Below, piece after piece: positions 42,760 to 51,788 of a DNA stretch of 64,000 bases (the stretch's first letter is position 1; each line of letters begins with the position of its first letter). Position numbers and translations under genes: made by a program. Below the pieces are notes generated by a model. It saw only the letters and a list, made by a program, of their open reading frames with translations. It was not told the origin of the DNA and ran no database searches. The stretch is from Algoriphagus marinus (lineage in GTDB: Bacteria > Bacteroidota > Bacteroidia > Cytophagales > Cyclobacteriaceae): contig NZ_MSPQ01000014.1 in NCBI RefSeq assembly GCF_001936475.1, positions 88,290-152,289 on the forward strand, in the 5' to 3' direction.

Positions 42760-44154
42760 ATGAAAGTAAAACAACATACTATACGAAAGCAAGTCGAATT
42801 ATCAGGAGTGGGTCTACACACTGGGGTAATTTCAAACATGACTTTCGTCCCAGCACCACCTAATCACGGTATTAAGTTTCAACGAGTTGACCTTGAAGGA
42901 AGGCCTACAGTAGATGCAGATTGCGATCTAGTGGTAGATGTCTCCAGAGGTACAACTTTAGAGCAAAACGGTGCCAGAGTCTATACTGTCGAGCATGTCC
43001 TTGCGGCATTAGTTGGTATGGAAGTAGACAACGTACTCATACAGCTAGATGGGCCTGAGCCACCAATTATGGATGGTTCTTCCATCCAATTTATTGAAGT
43101 TTTGGAAGAGGCAGGCTTTGAAGAGCAAAATGCACTTCGGAGATTTTTTGAAGTTCAAGAGAGTATTCAATACAAAGACGCTGCTCGGGAAGTAGAAATG
43201 GTGGCTCTTCCTACAGATAATTACAGGGTCACTGTAATGGTAGATTACAATTCACCTGTCTTGGGAAGTCAACATGCATCTATCACAGATATAGGTCAGT
43301 TCAAATCAGAGATTGCTTCCTGTAGGACATTTTGTTTCCTCCATGAATTAGAGATGCTATACAATTCCAACCTGATTAAAGGTGGAGACTTGAACAATGC
43401 CATAGTAGTCGTAGATCGAGTGGTGGAAGAAAAAGAGTTGGTCCATCTGGCAAAAATGTTCAATAAGCAGAAAGTGGAAGTTAAAAAAGAAGGAATCCTC
43501 AATAATGTGGATCTTCGATACAGAAATGAACCTGCAAGACATAAATTACTTGATGTAGTAGGTGATTTGGCTTTGGTTGGAAGACCATTAAAAGCTCAAA
43601 TCCTTGCTGCAAGACCAGGCCATGCTGCGAATGTGGCTTTTGCAAAAAAACTAAAACGTGCAATGGAGAAATCTTCTTCATCTCACATACCTTATTATGA
43701 TCCGAAATTGCCGCCAGTAATGGACATTAATCAGATCAGCAATATTCTCCCACATCGTTATCCTTTCCAATTGCTAGACAAGATTATTTATTTGGATGAT
43801 ACTGTGGTAGCAGGTGTAAAGAATGTCACGATAAACGAACCCTTTTTTATGGGTCATTTCCCATCTAACCCGGTGATGCCGGGTGTATTACAAGTGGAAG
43901 CAATGGCTCAAACAGGAGGGATTTTGGTGTTGAGTACTGTGGATGATCCGGAAAATTACTGGACATATTTCCTGGGAATCGAAAACTGTAAATTTAGAAA
44001 AATGGTACTTCCTGGAGATACCTTGATTTTCAAATGCGAACTTTTAGCTCCTATCCGTAGAGGGATCGCCAAGATGCGAGGTGAGGCCTATGTTGGAAAT
44101 ACGCTAGTTTGCGAAGCTGTGATGACTGCAAGCATAACCCGTAAAGAAGCATGA
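42760..44154 (+). CDS. lpxC/fabZ: LpxC-FabZ fusion: deacetylase and hydroxyacyl-ACP dehydratase
   Basis: The 464-residue fusion starts with LpxC (1-about 305), the zinc UDP-3-O-acyl-GlcNAc deacetylase that commits to lipid A; zinc ligand His79 is in VEHVLAAL and the others in RHKLLDVVGDLAL. From about residue 321 FabZ follows: LPHRYPFQLLD with the catalytic His, and GHFPSNPVMPGVLQVEAMAQ with the catalytic Glu. The fusion links lipid A and fatty acid synthesis and is typical of Bacteroidota. Its stop overlaps the lpxA start (ATGA). Confidence 0.97.
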   Translation: MKVKQHTIRKQVELSGVGLHTGVISNMTFVPAPPNHGIKFQRVDLEGRPTVDADCDLVVDVSRGTTLEQNGARVYTVEHVLAALVGMEVDNVLIQLDGPEPPIMDGSSIQFIEVLEEAGFEEQNALRRFFEVQESIQYKDAAREVEMVALPTDNYRVTVMVDYNSPVLGSQHASITDIGQFKSEIASCRTFCFLHELEMLYNSNLIKGGDLNNAIVVVDRVVEEKELVHLAKMFNKQKVEVKKEGILNNVDLRYRNEPARHKLLDVVGDLALVGRPLKAQILAARPGHAANVAFAKKLKRAMEKSSSSHIPYYDPKLPPVMDINQISNILPHRYPFQLLDKIIYLDDTVVAGVKNVTINEPFFMGHFPSNPVMPGVLQVEAMAQTGGILVLSTVDDPENYWTYFLGIENCKFRKMVLPGDTLIFKCELLAPIRRGIAKMRGEAYVGNTLVCEAVMTASITRKEA

Positions 44155-44930
44155 TTAGTCCATTAGCATACATTGATCCAAATGCCCAATTGGGTGAGAA
44201 CATCCATATAGATCCATTTACGATGATACATGAGAATGTAGAAATCGGAGATAACTCTTGGATTGGTTCAAATGTCACCATATACCCTGGAGCAAGAATC
44301 GGTAAGAACGTGAAAATTTTCCCGGGTGCTGTTATCGCCGGTATTCCGCAGGATCTAAAGTTTCAAGGCGAGGATTCGACTGTCATGATTGGAGACAATA
44401 CCACTATCCGTGAGTGTGTTACCATTAGCCGAGGTACAGTGGATAAGCAAACTACAGTTATTGGAAGTAATTGTTTGCTAATGGCATATGTTCACGTAGC
44501 ACATGATTGTGTCATTGGTAGCAATGTAATTATAGCCAATGCCGTACAGATAGCAGGACATGTTGCTATTGATGATTGGGCAATTGTTGGTGGATCTAGT
44601 GCTATTCATCAATTTGTAAAAATTGGAATGCACTCCATGATATCCGGTGGATCTTTGGTAAGAAAAGATGTTCCACCATTTACTAAAGCTGCTCGAGAGC
44701 CACTTTCCTATGCAGGGGTGAATTCTCTAGGACTCAGAAGAAGAGGATTTTCAAGCGAATCTATTTCTCATATTCAGGAAGTATATCGCTACCTATTCTT
44801 GAATAGTATGAATAATAGCAAGGCGCTTGAGGAGATTGAGGTAAATCTTCCAGCTACCAAGGAAAGAGATGAGATTCTTAATTTCATTCGATCTTCAGAG
44901 CGTGGGGTGATGAAGGGTTATATCAATTAA
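44151..44930 (+). CDS. lpxA: UDP-GlcNAc O-acyltransferase
   Basis: The 259-residue LpxA performs the first step of lipid A synthesis, moving a hydroxyacyl chain from ACP to UDP-GlcNAc. A left-handed beta-helix occupies about 1-185 (ISPLAYIDPNAQLGENIHID and later hexapeptides), with the catalytic His in YVHVAHDCVIG, and a C-terminal helical region (GLRRRGFSSESI) binds ACP. Translational overlap with lpxC-fabZ by 4 nt. Confidence 0.96.
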   Translation: MISPLAYIDPNAQLGENIHIDPFTMIHENVEIGDNSWIGSNVTIYPGARIGKNVKIFPGAVIAGIPQDLKFQGEDSTVMIGDNTTIRECVTISRGTVDKQTTVIGSNCLLMAYVHVAHDCVIGSNVIIANAVQIAGHVAIDDWAIVGGSSAIHQFVKIGMHSMISGGSLVRKDVPPFTKAAREPLSYAGVNSLGLRRRGFSSESISHIQEVYRYLFLNSMNNSKALEEIEVNLPATKERDEILNFIRSSERGVMKGYIN

Positions 44931-44933
44931 AAA

Positions 44934-45554
44934 ATGCTAAAAATCCAATTTGAAGAAGCTTCAAAACGCTTCCAATATGAATGGATTTTCAGAAATCTAA
45001 CACTCTCTTTATCTTCCGGCTCCTCTCTTGCAATCACCGGGAGCAATGGTTCAGGCAAGTCAACTTTATTGAAGTGCTTAAGTGGAGCTATTCCACTTTC
45101 ATCTGGGAAAATCAATTACCAAAATGATCAGGTATCGGTACCGGAGTCAGAGTGGTTCACACTATTGAGTATTGCTGCCCCTTATTTAGAATTACCTGAA
45201 GAATTTACTCTTTCTGAATTACTGGACTTTCATTTCAAATTTAAAAAACCACTCCAAGGAATTTCCAAACATGAAATTCTTGATGTGATTTATCTGAAAG
45301 AACATGCTCAAAAGACTATCAGTCAGTTTTCCTCAGGAATGAAGCAGCGATTAAAACTTGGATTAGCATTGTTATCTGATGTACAACTTGTCCTATTGGA
45401 TGAACCTACCTCTAATCTTGATCGTAATGGAATCTTATGGTATCAAAAAATGATTGGTGACTTTGGATCGGATAGGATCATGGTTGTTTGCTCAAATGAA
45501 CCAAGAGAATATGAGTTCTGCCAACAAAAAATCGTTTTAGAAGATTATAAGTGA
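44934..45554 (+). CDS. ABC transporter ATP-binding protein
   Basis: This 206-residue ATPase is a single ABC domain: Walker A ITGSNGSGKSTLL (about 34-46), signature SQFSSGMKQR, Walker B LVLLDEPTSNLD. No permease partner is beside it. The similarity to CcmA-like or LPS-linked ATPases and the position 3 bp after lpxA suggest a role in envelope assembly, but the partner must lie elsewhere. Confidence 0.85.
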   Translation: MLKIQFEEASKRFQYEWIFRNLTLSLSSGSSLAITGSNGSGKSTLLKCLSGAIPLSSGKINYQNDQVSVPESEWFTLLSIAAPYLELPEEFTLSELLDFHFKFKKPLQGISKHEILDVIYLKEHAQKTISQFSSGMKQRLKLGLALLSDVQLVLLDEPTSNLDRNGILWYQKMIGDFGSDRIMVVCSNEPREYEFCQQKIVLEDYK

Positions 45555-45562
45555 ATAGACAC

Positions 45563-45592
45563 TTTGAACTTTAATCGATATCTTTAATTTTA
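45563..45592 (+). promoter_or_regulatory. Candidate promoter of the 162-residue lipoprotein gene
   Basis: TTTG (45563-45566), an 18-bp spacer and TAATTTTA (45585-45592, 7 of 8 to TAnnTTTG) precede the ATG at 45614 by about 21 bp. Confidence 0.45.
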
Positions 45593-45613
45593 CGGCGATA
45601 AAACAGAAGAAAT

Positions 45614-46102
45614 ATGAATTTGAAATTAATCAGACTAATGTTAGTTGCTGCGGTTCTTACAATTGCGCAGGCATGTGGTGGTGGCGATGACCCAGATCCT
45701 ACTCCTCCAAAGACTGCTGAGCAATTAGCTACAGAGGCATTGACAGGAACAGGTACTTTGAATTGGGGCATCAGTGGAGGAGGATCTGTTCAGCGAGATG
45801 GAACTACAGTCACAGATTTATACACCAATTTTGAATTGATTTTAAACTCAGGATCCACAAAAACTTATACCTCCAGGAATAATAACGACCTTTTTGATAA
45901 TTCTGGATCTTGGTCCTTTGCTGGAACAAATTTTGACAAATTCATTCTTTCTGGAACTAAACCGGCAGCAAGTCGAGAAATTTCTTTCACCAGAACAGGA
46001 GATAACTTGAGGCTCACTTTTACAATTCCTGCTCCAGGAGCTAGAATCAATGGTGTCTTTGCAGTAGCCGGAAACTACACATTCAATCTTTTGAAAAAAT
46101 AA
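45614..46102 (+). CDS. Predicted surface lipoprotein, unknown
   Basis: The 162-residue lipoprotein has lipobox IAQA|C (Cys21) followed by GGGDDPDPTPP, an acidic stretch right after the cysteine like the surface-export signal of Bacteroidota lipoproteins. The rest is Ser/Thr/Asn/Gly-rich and beta-strand-like, with no recognised domain. It is monocistronic between a promoter and a strong terminator. Confidence 0.65.
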   Translation: MNLKLIRLMLVAAVLTIAQACGGGDDPDPTPPKTAEQLATEALTGTGTLNWGISGGGSVQRDGTTVTDLYTNFELILNSGSTKTYTSRNNNDLFDNSGSWSFAGTNFDKFILSGTKPAASREISFTRTGDNLRLTFTIPAPGARINGVFAVAGNYTFNLLKK

Positions 46103-46119
46103 TTCTGGTCATACAGAAT

Positions 46120-46148
46120 AAAAAAGGGAGCTAATCGCTCCCTTTTTT
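46120..46148. terminator. Bidirectional terminator between the lipoprotein gene and mutS2
   Basis: AAAAAAGGGAGC / GCTCCCTTTTTT pairs over 12 bp around a 5-nt loop with T tracts on both strands. The mutS2 stop codon abuts it at 46147. Confidence 0.9.
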
Positions 46149-48534
46149 ATTTTAAAGTTACCAATGTAACTCCTGCTCCACCCCGATCGGCATGCTCGTC
46201 TTCCATATGCCTGACTTGACTCATATCCTTCAGAAAATTTCGGGTAAGATCACGAAGAATTCCGTTTCCTTTGCCGTGGACGATTCGAAGATCTTTGACA
46301 CCAAGCATATAACCTTCATCAATAAAAGTCTGAATCAAAGACAAGATCTCCTCTCCCCTTTTCCCTCGCAGGTCTAAATTCATGGAGAAGTCCATCATCT
46401 TTTCATTGGTGTTGAAATTGCCTCGATTAGCAATTGATTTCTTTTCCTTTTTGACTTCGCCTTGGGAAATCCGCTCCAATCTTGAAAGTTTGACATTGGA
46501 TTTAAGCTCTCCAATTGAGATTTCAGCCTCTTTAGCTTTCAATTGAAGTACCTCCGCGATAGCACCATTATCCTTTAATCGGACCCAATCTCCAACCTTA
46601 ATTTCCCCTTCCAAAACAACCACCGCTGGAGTTTTAAGCTTTACTTTTTCCGGTTTTACCTTTTCCTTAAACTCTTCCAACTCCTTGCGAATTTGCTTGG
46701 TTGATTCTTTCTCTGCTTTCCCTTCTTTTATCTGACGAATCGTAGCTTCGATTTTTTTATTAGTCTGGTCAAGTAAAGTTTTAGCTTCTTCTTTGGCTTC
46801 CTGCAGGTATTTTTTCTTGGTTTGTTCGAGGGTTTCTTTCAGCTCATTATACTCTTGAATCCTGGTTTTAAGTAGTTTATCTTTCTCTTTAACTTCAGAA
46901 AGTAAACCCGAGTATTGATTTTTCTCGTTCTCCAACTGCGTCAACAATCGATCATATCTAACTCTCTCTTCACCGATTTGACTCTTGGCATAATTCAGAA
47001 TCTCTTTCGAAATCCCAATTTTAGATGCAATCTCCAATGCGAATGATGAACCTGGCTTCCCGATTTCTAATTGATACATCGGTTCCAACTTATCGACATC
47101 ATAGCGCATGGCTCCATTGACCAAACCCTGATTTTTGCTTGCAACTTGTTTGAGATTTCCATAGTGGGTTGTAATAACTCCATACGCCCCTAGCTTATTA
47201 AGCGCTAATAGAATGGATTCAGCAATAGCTCCCCCAAATTGAGGCTCAGTTCCCGTCCCAAATTCATCGATAAACAAGATCGTCTTTCTGTTTGCAAACT
47301 GCGAAAAGTGTTTCATGCTCATCAGATGCGAACTGTAAGTACTCAGATCATTCTCAAGGTTTTGTTCGTCTCCTATGTCAATGAAGAAATTGTCAAAAAG
47401 AGAACTTTTAGAATTTGGCTCGACCGGAATCAATAATCCACATTGAAGCATGTACTGGAGCAGAGCTACTGTTTTCAAAGTTACCGACTTACCTCCTGCA
47501 TTTGGACCGGAAATGACCAAAAGCCGCTCATGGCCACTCAAGTTGACATTCAAAGGGACGATTTTCTTTCCCTGAGATTTCAAAGCCATTTCTAACAGTG
47601 GATGTCTGGCCTGCTTCCAAATTAGTTGGCGCTCTTTAACTATTTCAGGTTTACAGCTATCAGTTTTTTGAGCAAATTTTGCTTTTGCCCGAATAAAATC
47701 CATCAATCCCAAAAAATTAGTGGCTTTTCTTAATGCAGGAATTGCAGGTCTTACTCGATCGGTGAGTTGCGTGAGGATTTTTACGATCTCTCTGCGCTCC
47801 ATGTATTCCAGATCCCGGATTTCATTGTTGATATCCAACGCTTCCTCAGGCTCCATAAATACAGTCTGCCCTGTTGCTGATTCATCATGAATAAAGCCTC
47901 GAAGTTTTCGCTTGTTTTCAGCCGCCACAGGGATGACCAATCTTCCTGATCTTACTGTTATTTGAGCATCCTCGGCTGTCAGGCCTTTCGCACGTGCTTC
48001 CTTAAATATCCGGTCCATTACTTTACGCAAACGACCTTCCTCATAAAGAATCTGTCCACGAATTAACTGAAGTTCGCGACTCGCATTACTTTTTACATGG
48101 CCTTTCTCATCTATGATAGCATCAATGGCTTTTAATAAGCCCAAGTCTAGTTCTATCAAAAGCCCAAGAAGCTGAGACAAAACGGGATATAAGGATTCGT
48201 TTTTTTGAAAAAAAGAAATACAGGTTCTCAAAGTCTGCAGCGAAAGCTTCATTTCATGAAAATCAGCCGCATCCAAAAAAGAATTTTCGAGTTTTGCTTT
48301 TTCCAGATAAGGATACAGATTCGTGAAATTAGAAGAAGGAAAAGCCTCTCCAGAGACCAAAATCTGACGAAATTCCTCTGTTTGATCTAATAATCTGGTA
48401 ACCAAATTATAATCCGAAGAGAAGGAAACCTTATCAACATAATCCATTCCCAATGGCGAAGTGCATTCGGATTTAAGGATTTCCTTAATTTTAAAAAAAT
48501 TGATTTTTTGCTCGAGATTCGAAGGGTATAACAT
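46147..48534 (-). CDS. mutS2: Endonuclease MutS2
   Basis: The 795-residue MutS2 is a MutS-type ATPase without mismatch-recognition domain I; it acts on branched DNA to curb recombination or on collided ribosomes. Core and clamp helices fill about 1-320, Walker A is SGPNAGGKSVTLKT (about 338), Walker B ILFIDEFGTGTEP, a long coiled coil spans about 510-640 and the C-terminal Smr nuclease-like domain (LDLRGKRGEE, HGKGNGIL) is intact. Its start overlaps the stop of the DUF4296 gene by 1 nt. Confidence 0.95.
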   Translation of the reverse strand: MLYPSNLEQKINFFKIKEILKSECTSPLGMDYVDKVSFSSDYNLVTRLLDQTEEFRQILVSGEAFPSSNFTNLYPYLEKAKLENSFLDAADFHEMKLSLQTLRTCISFFQKNESLYPVLSQLLGLLIELDLGLLKAIDAIIDEKGHVKSNASRELQLIRGQILYEEGRLRKVMDRIFKEARAKGLTAEDAQITVRSGRLVIPVAAENKRKLRGFIHDESATGQTVFMEPEEALDINNEIRDLEYMERREIVKILTQLTDRVRPAIPALRKATNFLGLMDFIRAKAKFAQKTDSCKPEIVKERQLIWKQARHPLLEMALKSQGKKIVPLNVNLSGHERLLVISGPNAGGKSVTLKTVALLQYMLQCGLLIPVEPNSKSSLFDNFFIDIGDEQNLENDLSTYSSHLMSMKHFSQFANRKTILFIDEFGTGTEPQFGGAIAESILLALNKLGAYGVITTHYGNLKQVASKNQGLVNGAMRYDVDKLEPMYQLEIGKPGSSFALEIASKIGISKEILNYAKSQIGEERVRYDRLLTQLENEKNQYSGLLSEVKEKDKLLKTRIQEYNELKETLEQTKKKYLQEAKEEAKTLLDQTNKKIEATIRQIKEGKAEKESTKQIRKELEEFKEKVKPEKVKLKTPAVVVLEGEIKVGDWVRLKDNGAIAEVLQLKAKEAEISIGELKSNVKLSRLERISQGEVKKEKKSIANRGNFNTNEKMMDFSMNLDLRGKRGEEILSLIQTFIDEGYMLGVKDLRIVHGKGNGILRDLTRNFLKDMSQVRHMEDEHADRGGAGVTLVTLK

Positions 48535-48890
48535 TAGTTTCCGGGTTCATCCACCACATTTTCAGAGGCTTGCTTCAAACTTAATGAATCTACCACCCTC
48601 GCATAGATTGCATCCATCTTGTCCGGATACTGAAGGTAATAAACCATACTTTGTGTGAAAACAGAATCTTGAACTTCATGTTTCAAAAAAACTTCTCTTT
48701 CTAGTAAACGATATAGCACTTGGGAGGAATCATAAGAAATGGGCATAGCCCCTGCGATACCTTCGGTCAATTGAATGTCTATAAGGACCTCCACCATTTT
48801 TTCCTCTGGCAAAATACCCTCTGGAAGTTTTTCTGAATCGCAACTCAGAAGACCGAGGAAGAAAAAACTTAATAACAAGAATCTATTCAC
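48534..48890 (-). CDS. DUF4296 lipoprotein
   Basis: The 118-residue lipoprotein has lipobox LLS|C (Cys17). The body matches DUF4296, a Bacteroidota family: PEGILPEEKMVEVLIDIQLTEG, split by its PEDKM-like and D(I/M)HLxE-like elements, then HEVQDSVFTQSMVYYLQYPD. Function unknown. The start is GTG at 48890; no ATG lies before the lipobox. It is coupled to mutS2. Confidence 0.8.
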   Translation of the reverse strand: MNRFLLLSFFFLGLLSCDSEKLPEGILPEEKMVEVLIDIQLTEGIAGAMPISYDSSQVLYRLLEREVFLKHEVQDSVFTQSMVYYLQYPDKMDAIYARVVDSLSLKQASENVVDEPGN

Positions 48891-48996
48891 AACTCAAAAT
48901 TAGGTTTTTTTAACGGAAATTCTCTTCGCCCTTTGTGTAACTCAGATTTTATAATTCAGCTTAGTACCATAACTTAGTCCATACAAAATTCTTGGA

Positions 48997-49875
48997 ATGA
49001 CCAATCTATTCAGCAAGCTTAGAAAATACGAAATTATGATCCGGAAAGTGGCCAATAACCACCTTCAGGGAGAATATCAGTCTCTTTTCAAAGGTTCTGG
49101 TTTGGAGTTTGACGACTTGCGCCCTTATCAGTACGGAGATGATGTACGAACTATCGAATGGAAAGTTTCTGCAAAGGGACATGGTACATTTGTAAAAACA
49201 TTTCGGGAGGATAAAGAGCAATCCGTATTCTTTTTATTGGATATCAGTGCAAGTCAGGATATAGGCCAAGAGGGAAATCGAAAAATCGATCAAGGAAAAA
49301 TAATCGCTGGGGTCTTGACGCTTGCGGCAGTTTTTGAGGGAAGTCAAGTAGGATTAATCAGCTACTCTGACGAAAAAGAAAAATTGATTCTGCCAGCAAA
49401 AGGCGGAAAACAGGGAGTGAAAATGATCAAAGGTATCTTTGAGCATGAAAATAAATCTCTAAAAACTGATCTGAATGGGCTATTTACCTTTGCTCTTAAT
49501 TTGATTAAAAAACGTGCAGTCGTAGTCGTGATTTCAGATTTCATTGATTCGGGCTATGAGCGTCCTTTCAGAGCTCTTGCCGAAAGACACGATTTAGTCG
49601 CGATCCAACTTACTGACCCCAGAGAATCTATATTGCCTTCTTTAGGGATTATTCCAGTTTATGATAAAGAACGAGGCAAAACAACATGGGTGAATACCGC
49701 ATTTGGAAGCTTTTCAAAGAAAATAGCAGATACATTTACTACTGAAAGAGCAAATCTTAAAGATATTTGCAAAAAGAATCAGATCAATTACCTTACTATC
49801 GACACCACTCAGGACATCGTGGCTCCCCTTATTGAGTTATTTAAGTATAGAAATAAAAGTATGAAACGTGGCTAA
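48997..49875 (+). CDS. DUF58 domain protein (Bat operon)
   Basis: The 292-residue cytoplasmic protein belongs to the DUF58 family linked to MoxR AAA ATPases and VWA proteins. Its signature is GSGLEFDDLRPYQYGDDVR and IEWKVSAKG (conserved GxEF and DDxRxIDW), followed by a VWA-like fold (FFLLDISASQD; VVISDFIDSGYE). It probably delivers clients or substrates to a MoxR-VWA complex, but no MoxR gene is in the window. It overlaps the next gene by 8 nt. Confidence 0.88.
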   Translation: MTNLFSKLRKYEIMIRKVANNHLQGEYQSLFKGSGLEFDDLRPYQYGDDVRTIEWKVSAKGHGTFVKTFREDKEQSVFFLLDISASQDIGQEGNRKIDQGKIIAGVLTLAAVFEGSQVGLISYSDEKEKLILPAKGGKQGVKMIKGIFEHENKSLKTDLNGLFTFALNLIKKRAVVVVISDFIDSGYERPFRALAERHDLVAIQLTDPRESILPSLGIIPVYDKERGKTTWVNTAFGSFSKKIADTFTTERANLKDICKKNQINYLTIDTTQDIVAPLIELFKYRNKSMKRG

Positions 49876-50764
49876 GAGGCTCTTATTCCTTCTATTTTCT
49901 ATATTTCCAATTATTGTGCCGGCTCAGCAGGTAACAGTAGATGGATATTTCATGCAAGACTCTGCAAAGCTTGGTGAGCGTGTGGGGTATGTATTGAAAG
50001 CAACCTACCCGGAATCCTCACAGCTCATTTTCCCGGATTCAAGCTATGACTTTTCACCGCTTGTCCTGTTGGAAAAGCAGACGTTTCTTTCCAATACCAA
50101 AGAAGGAGTCACTCAGGATAGTGCCATTTATTATCTATCCAATTTCTCATTAGATCCAAGTGTTTTTGTAACGCTTCCCGTGTATGAGTTTTCCAGATAT
50201 GATAGTATTACACATTTCCCCCTTGAGGCAGAGCTAATACTAAATCTAACTTTAGACAGCATTCCTGAGAAATTGGTATTTCAGGAAAACAATATCTATC
50301 AACCGCTGGAAAAAGAACTCAATTGGATCATAACCGGGATTTTGATTGGAGGCATACTATTGCTTTTACTAGTTTTCTATTTCCTTTTCAACAAGCGATT
50401 GAAAGCATATTTTGGAGATCTATCTGAAAAAAGACGTTGGAAGAAATTTGAGAAGAAATGGAAAATTCAAACTTCTGAGCTCAGTCAAAAACCCACGATA
50501 GAATTAGCAGATGAAGTGATCGGTTTGTGGAAAGGCTATATAGAAAGTATCACTAATTTACCAGTGAAAGAATGGACCTCAAGCGAAATAGGGCTCCAAT
50601 TAGAAGACCCCGAAATCTTCAAATCTCTTCGAGCGATCGATATGATTATATACGCTGGGGTCTCGGCTCAAAGTGAAGAAGCCACAAACTACTTGCTTCA
50701 GGTAGCCAAAGAAAAATTTGAAAGAAAAATAAGCAGAAACAAGCATGAGAGAGCAACTGTCTGA
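49868..50764 (+). CDS. Bat-operon membrane protein, unknown (BatD-like position)
   Basis: The 298-residue protein starts with GTG and a signal peptide (IVPA|QQ, about residue 19), has a periplasmic beta-rich part (20-150), a single TM (about 153-176), and a cytoplasmic helical tail (180-298, basic then acidic). It has no VWA motif. Position between DUF58 and BatA matches the small conserved gene of Bacteroidota Bat operons. It overlaps both neighbours (8 nt and 20 nt). Confidence 0.65.
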   Translation: MAKRLLFLLFSIFPIIVPAQQVTVDGYFMQDSAKLGERVGYVLKATYPESSQLIFPDSSYDFSPLVLLEKQTFLSNTKEGVTQDSAIYYLSNFSLDPSVFVTLPVYEFSRYDSITHFPLEAELILNLTLDSIPEKLVFQENNIYQPLEKELNWIITGILIGGILLLLLVFYFLFNKRLKAYFGDLSEKRRWKKFEKKWKIQTSELSQKPTIELADEVIGLWKGYIESITNLPVKEWTSSEIGLQLEDPEIFKSLRAIDMIIYAGVSAQSEEATNYLLQVAKEKFERKISRNKHERATV

Positions 50765-51788
50765 GTTCTTTAGCTGGTCTTGGTTTTTGCCGGAGACCTT
50801 CCAATCTTATGAGTGGCAAAATCCGCTTTTCTTGAATTTAATATGGATAATTCCAGCATTTATGCTGATCAGGAAGTTTGTGAAGTTCCTTAAGAACCCA
50901 GTACTTGAACTTTCACTTCCTAAGAATGCTGCGAAAAATAATCCTTGGACTTACCTGAGGTTAATTCCTACTTTATTCTTTTTCCTATTTCTGATCATGA
51001 TGGTCATTGCATTGGCAAGGCCCCAACGGAGCAATGAGAAAGTAGAGCAGTTTACTGAAGGAATCGATATCATGTTGGTGATGGATATATCCGAATCTAT
51101 GGATTTGCAGGATTTCACTCCCAACAGATTAGAAGCTTCAAAGGCAACAGCTGTTGATTTTATTAATGGCAGATTTGGAGATCGGATCGGGATGGTTGTC
51201 TTTGCTGGAGAAGCTTATTCCCTGGCACCACTTACCAACGACTATAAGCTCCTAACAGATCTAATTTCAGAAATCAATTTCAGCATGATGGAAGCCAAAG
51301 GAACTGCTATAGGCTCAGCCTTGGCGTCAGGCACAAATCGAATGAAGGACTCAGAATCTGCTTCTAAAGTTATGATACTACTCAGTGATGGCGAGAGTAA
51401 TGCTGGAAATGTGGATCCACTTTTTGCTGCGCAATTAGCATCAGCTTTAGATATCAAAATATACACAATTGCGGTAGGTAAAGACGGTATGGTTCCTTAC
51501 GGTACTGACTTTTTCGGCAGACCACAGATGGTAGAAAGTTATCTCGATGAAACTACCCTTCGTGAAATTGCAAAAATCGGAAATGGGGAATTTTTCCGTG
51601 CTGGTGATGGTGGTACCTTAGCAAGTATTTTTGAACAGATCGATAACTTGGAAAAAACGGAGATCCAAGAAAATCGCTATAAAGAAACATCCGACTATTA
51701 TCGAATTTACATGTTTTGGGGCATGCTTCTATTCTTCGCATGGCTTCTCCTGAAAAGTAGCTTCCTTAATAACTTCCTGCTGGACTAG
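50745..51788 (+). CDS. batA: VWA-domain membrane protein BatA
   Basis: The 347-residue protein has two N-terminal membrane segments (about 24-42 and 68-90), a periplasmic/cytoplasmic VWA domain (about 105-300) with the metal site D-I-S-E-S in VMDISESM and the Thr/Asp residues in LLSDGESNAG, and a C-terminal TM (about 318-340). Bat proteins are linked to stress tolerance and envelope maintenance. The usual batB is absent; the next gene is convergent and overlaps by 23 nt. Confidence 0.9.
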   Translation: MREQLSEFFSWSWFLPETFQSYEWQNPLFLNLIWIIPAFMLIRKFVKFLKNPVLELSLPKNAAKNNPWTYLRLIPTLFFFLFLIMMVIALARPQRSNEKVEQFTEGIDIMLVMDISESMDLQDFTPNRLEASKATAVDFINGRFGDRIGMVVFAGEAYSLAPLTNDYKLLTDLISEINFSMMEAKGTAIGSALASGTNRMKDSESASKVMILLSDGESNAGNVDPLFAAQLASALDIKIYTIAVGKDGMVPYGTDFFGRPQMVESYLDETTLREIAKIGNGEFFRAGDGGTLASIFEQIDNLEKTEIQENRYKETSDYYRIYMFWGMLLFFAWLLLKSSFLNNFLLD

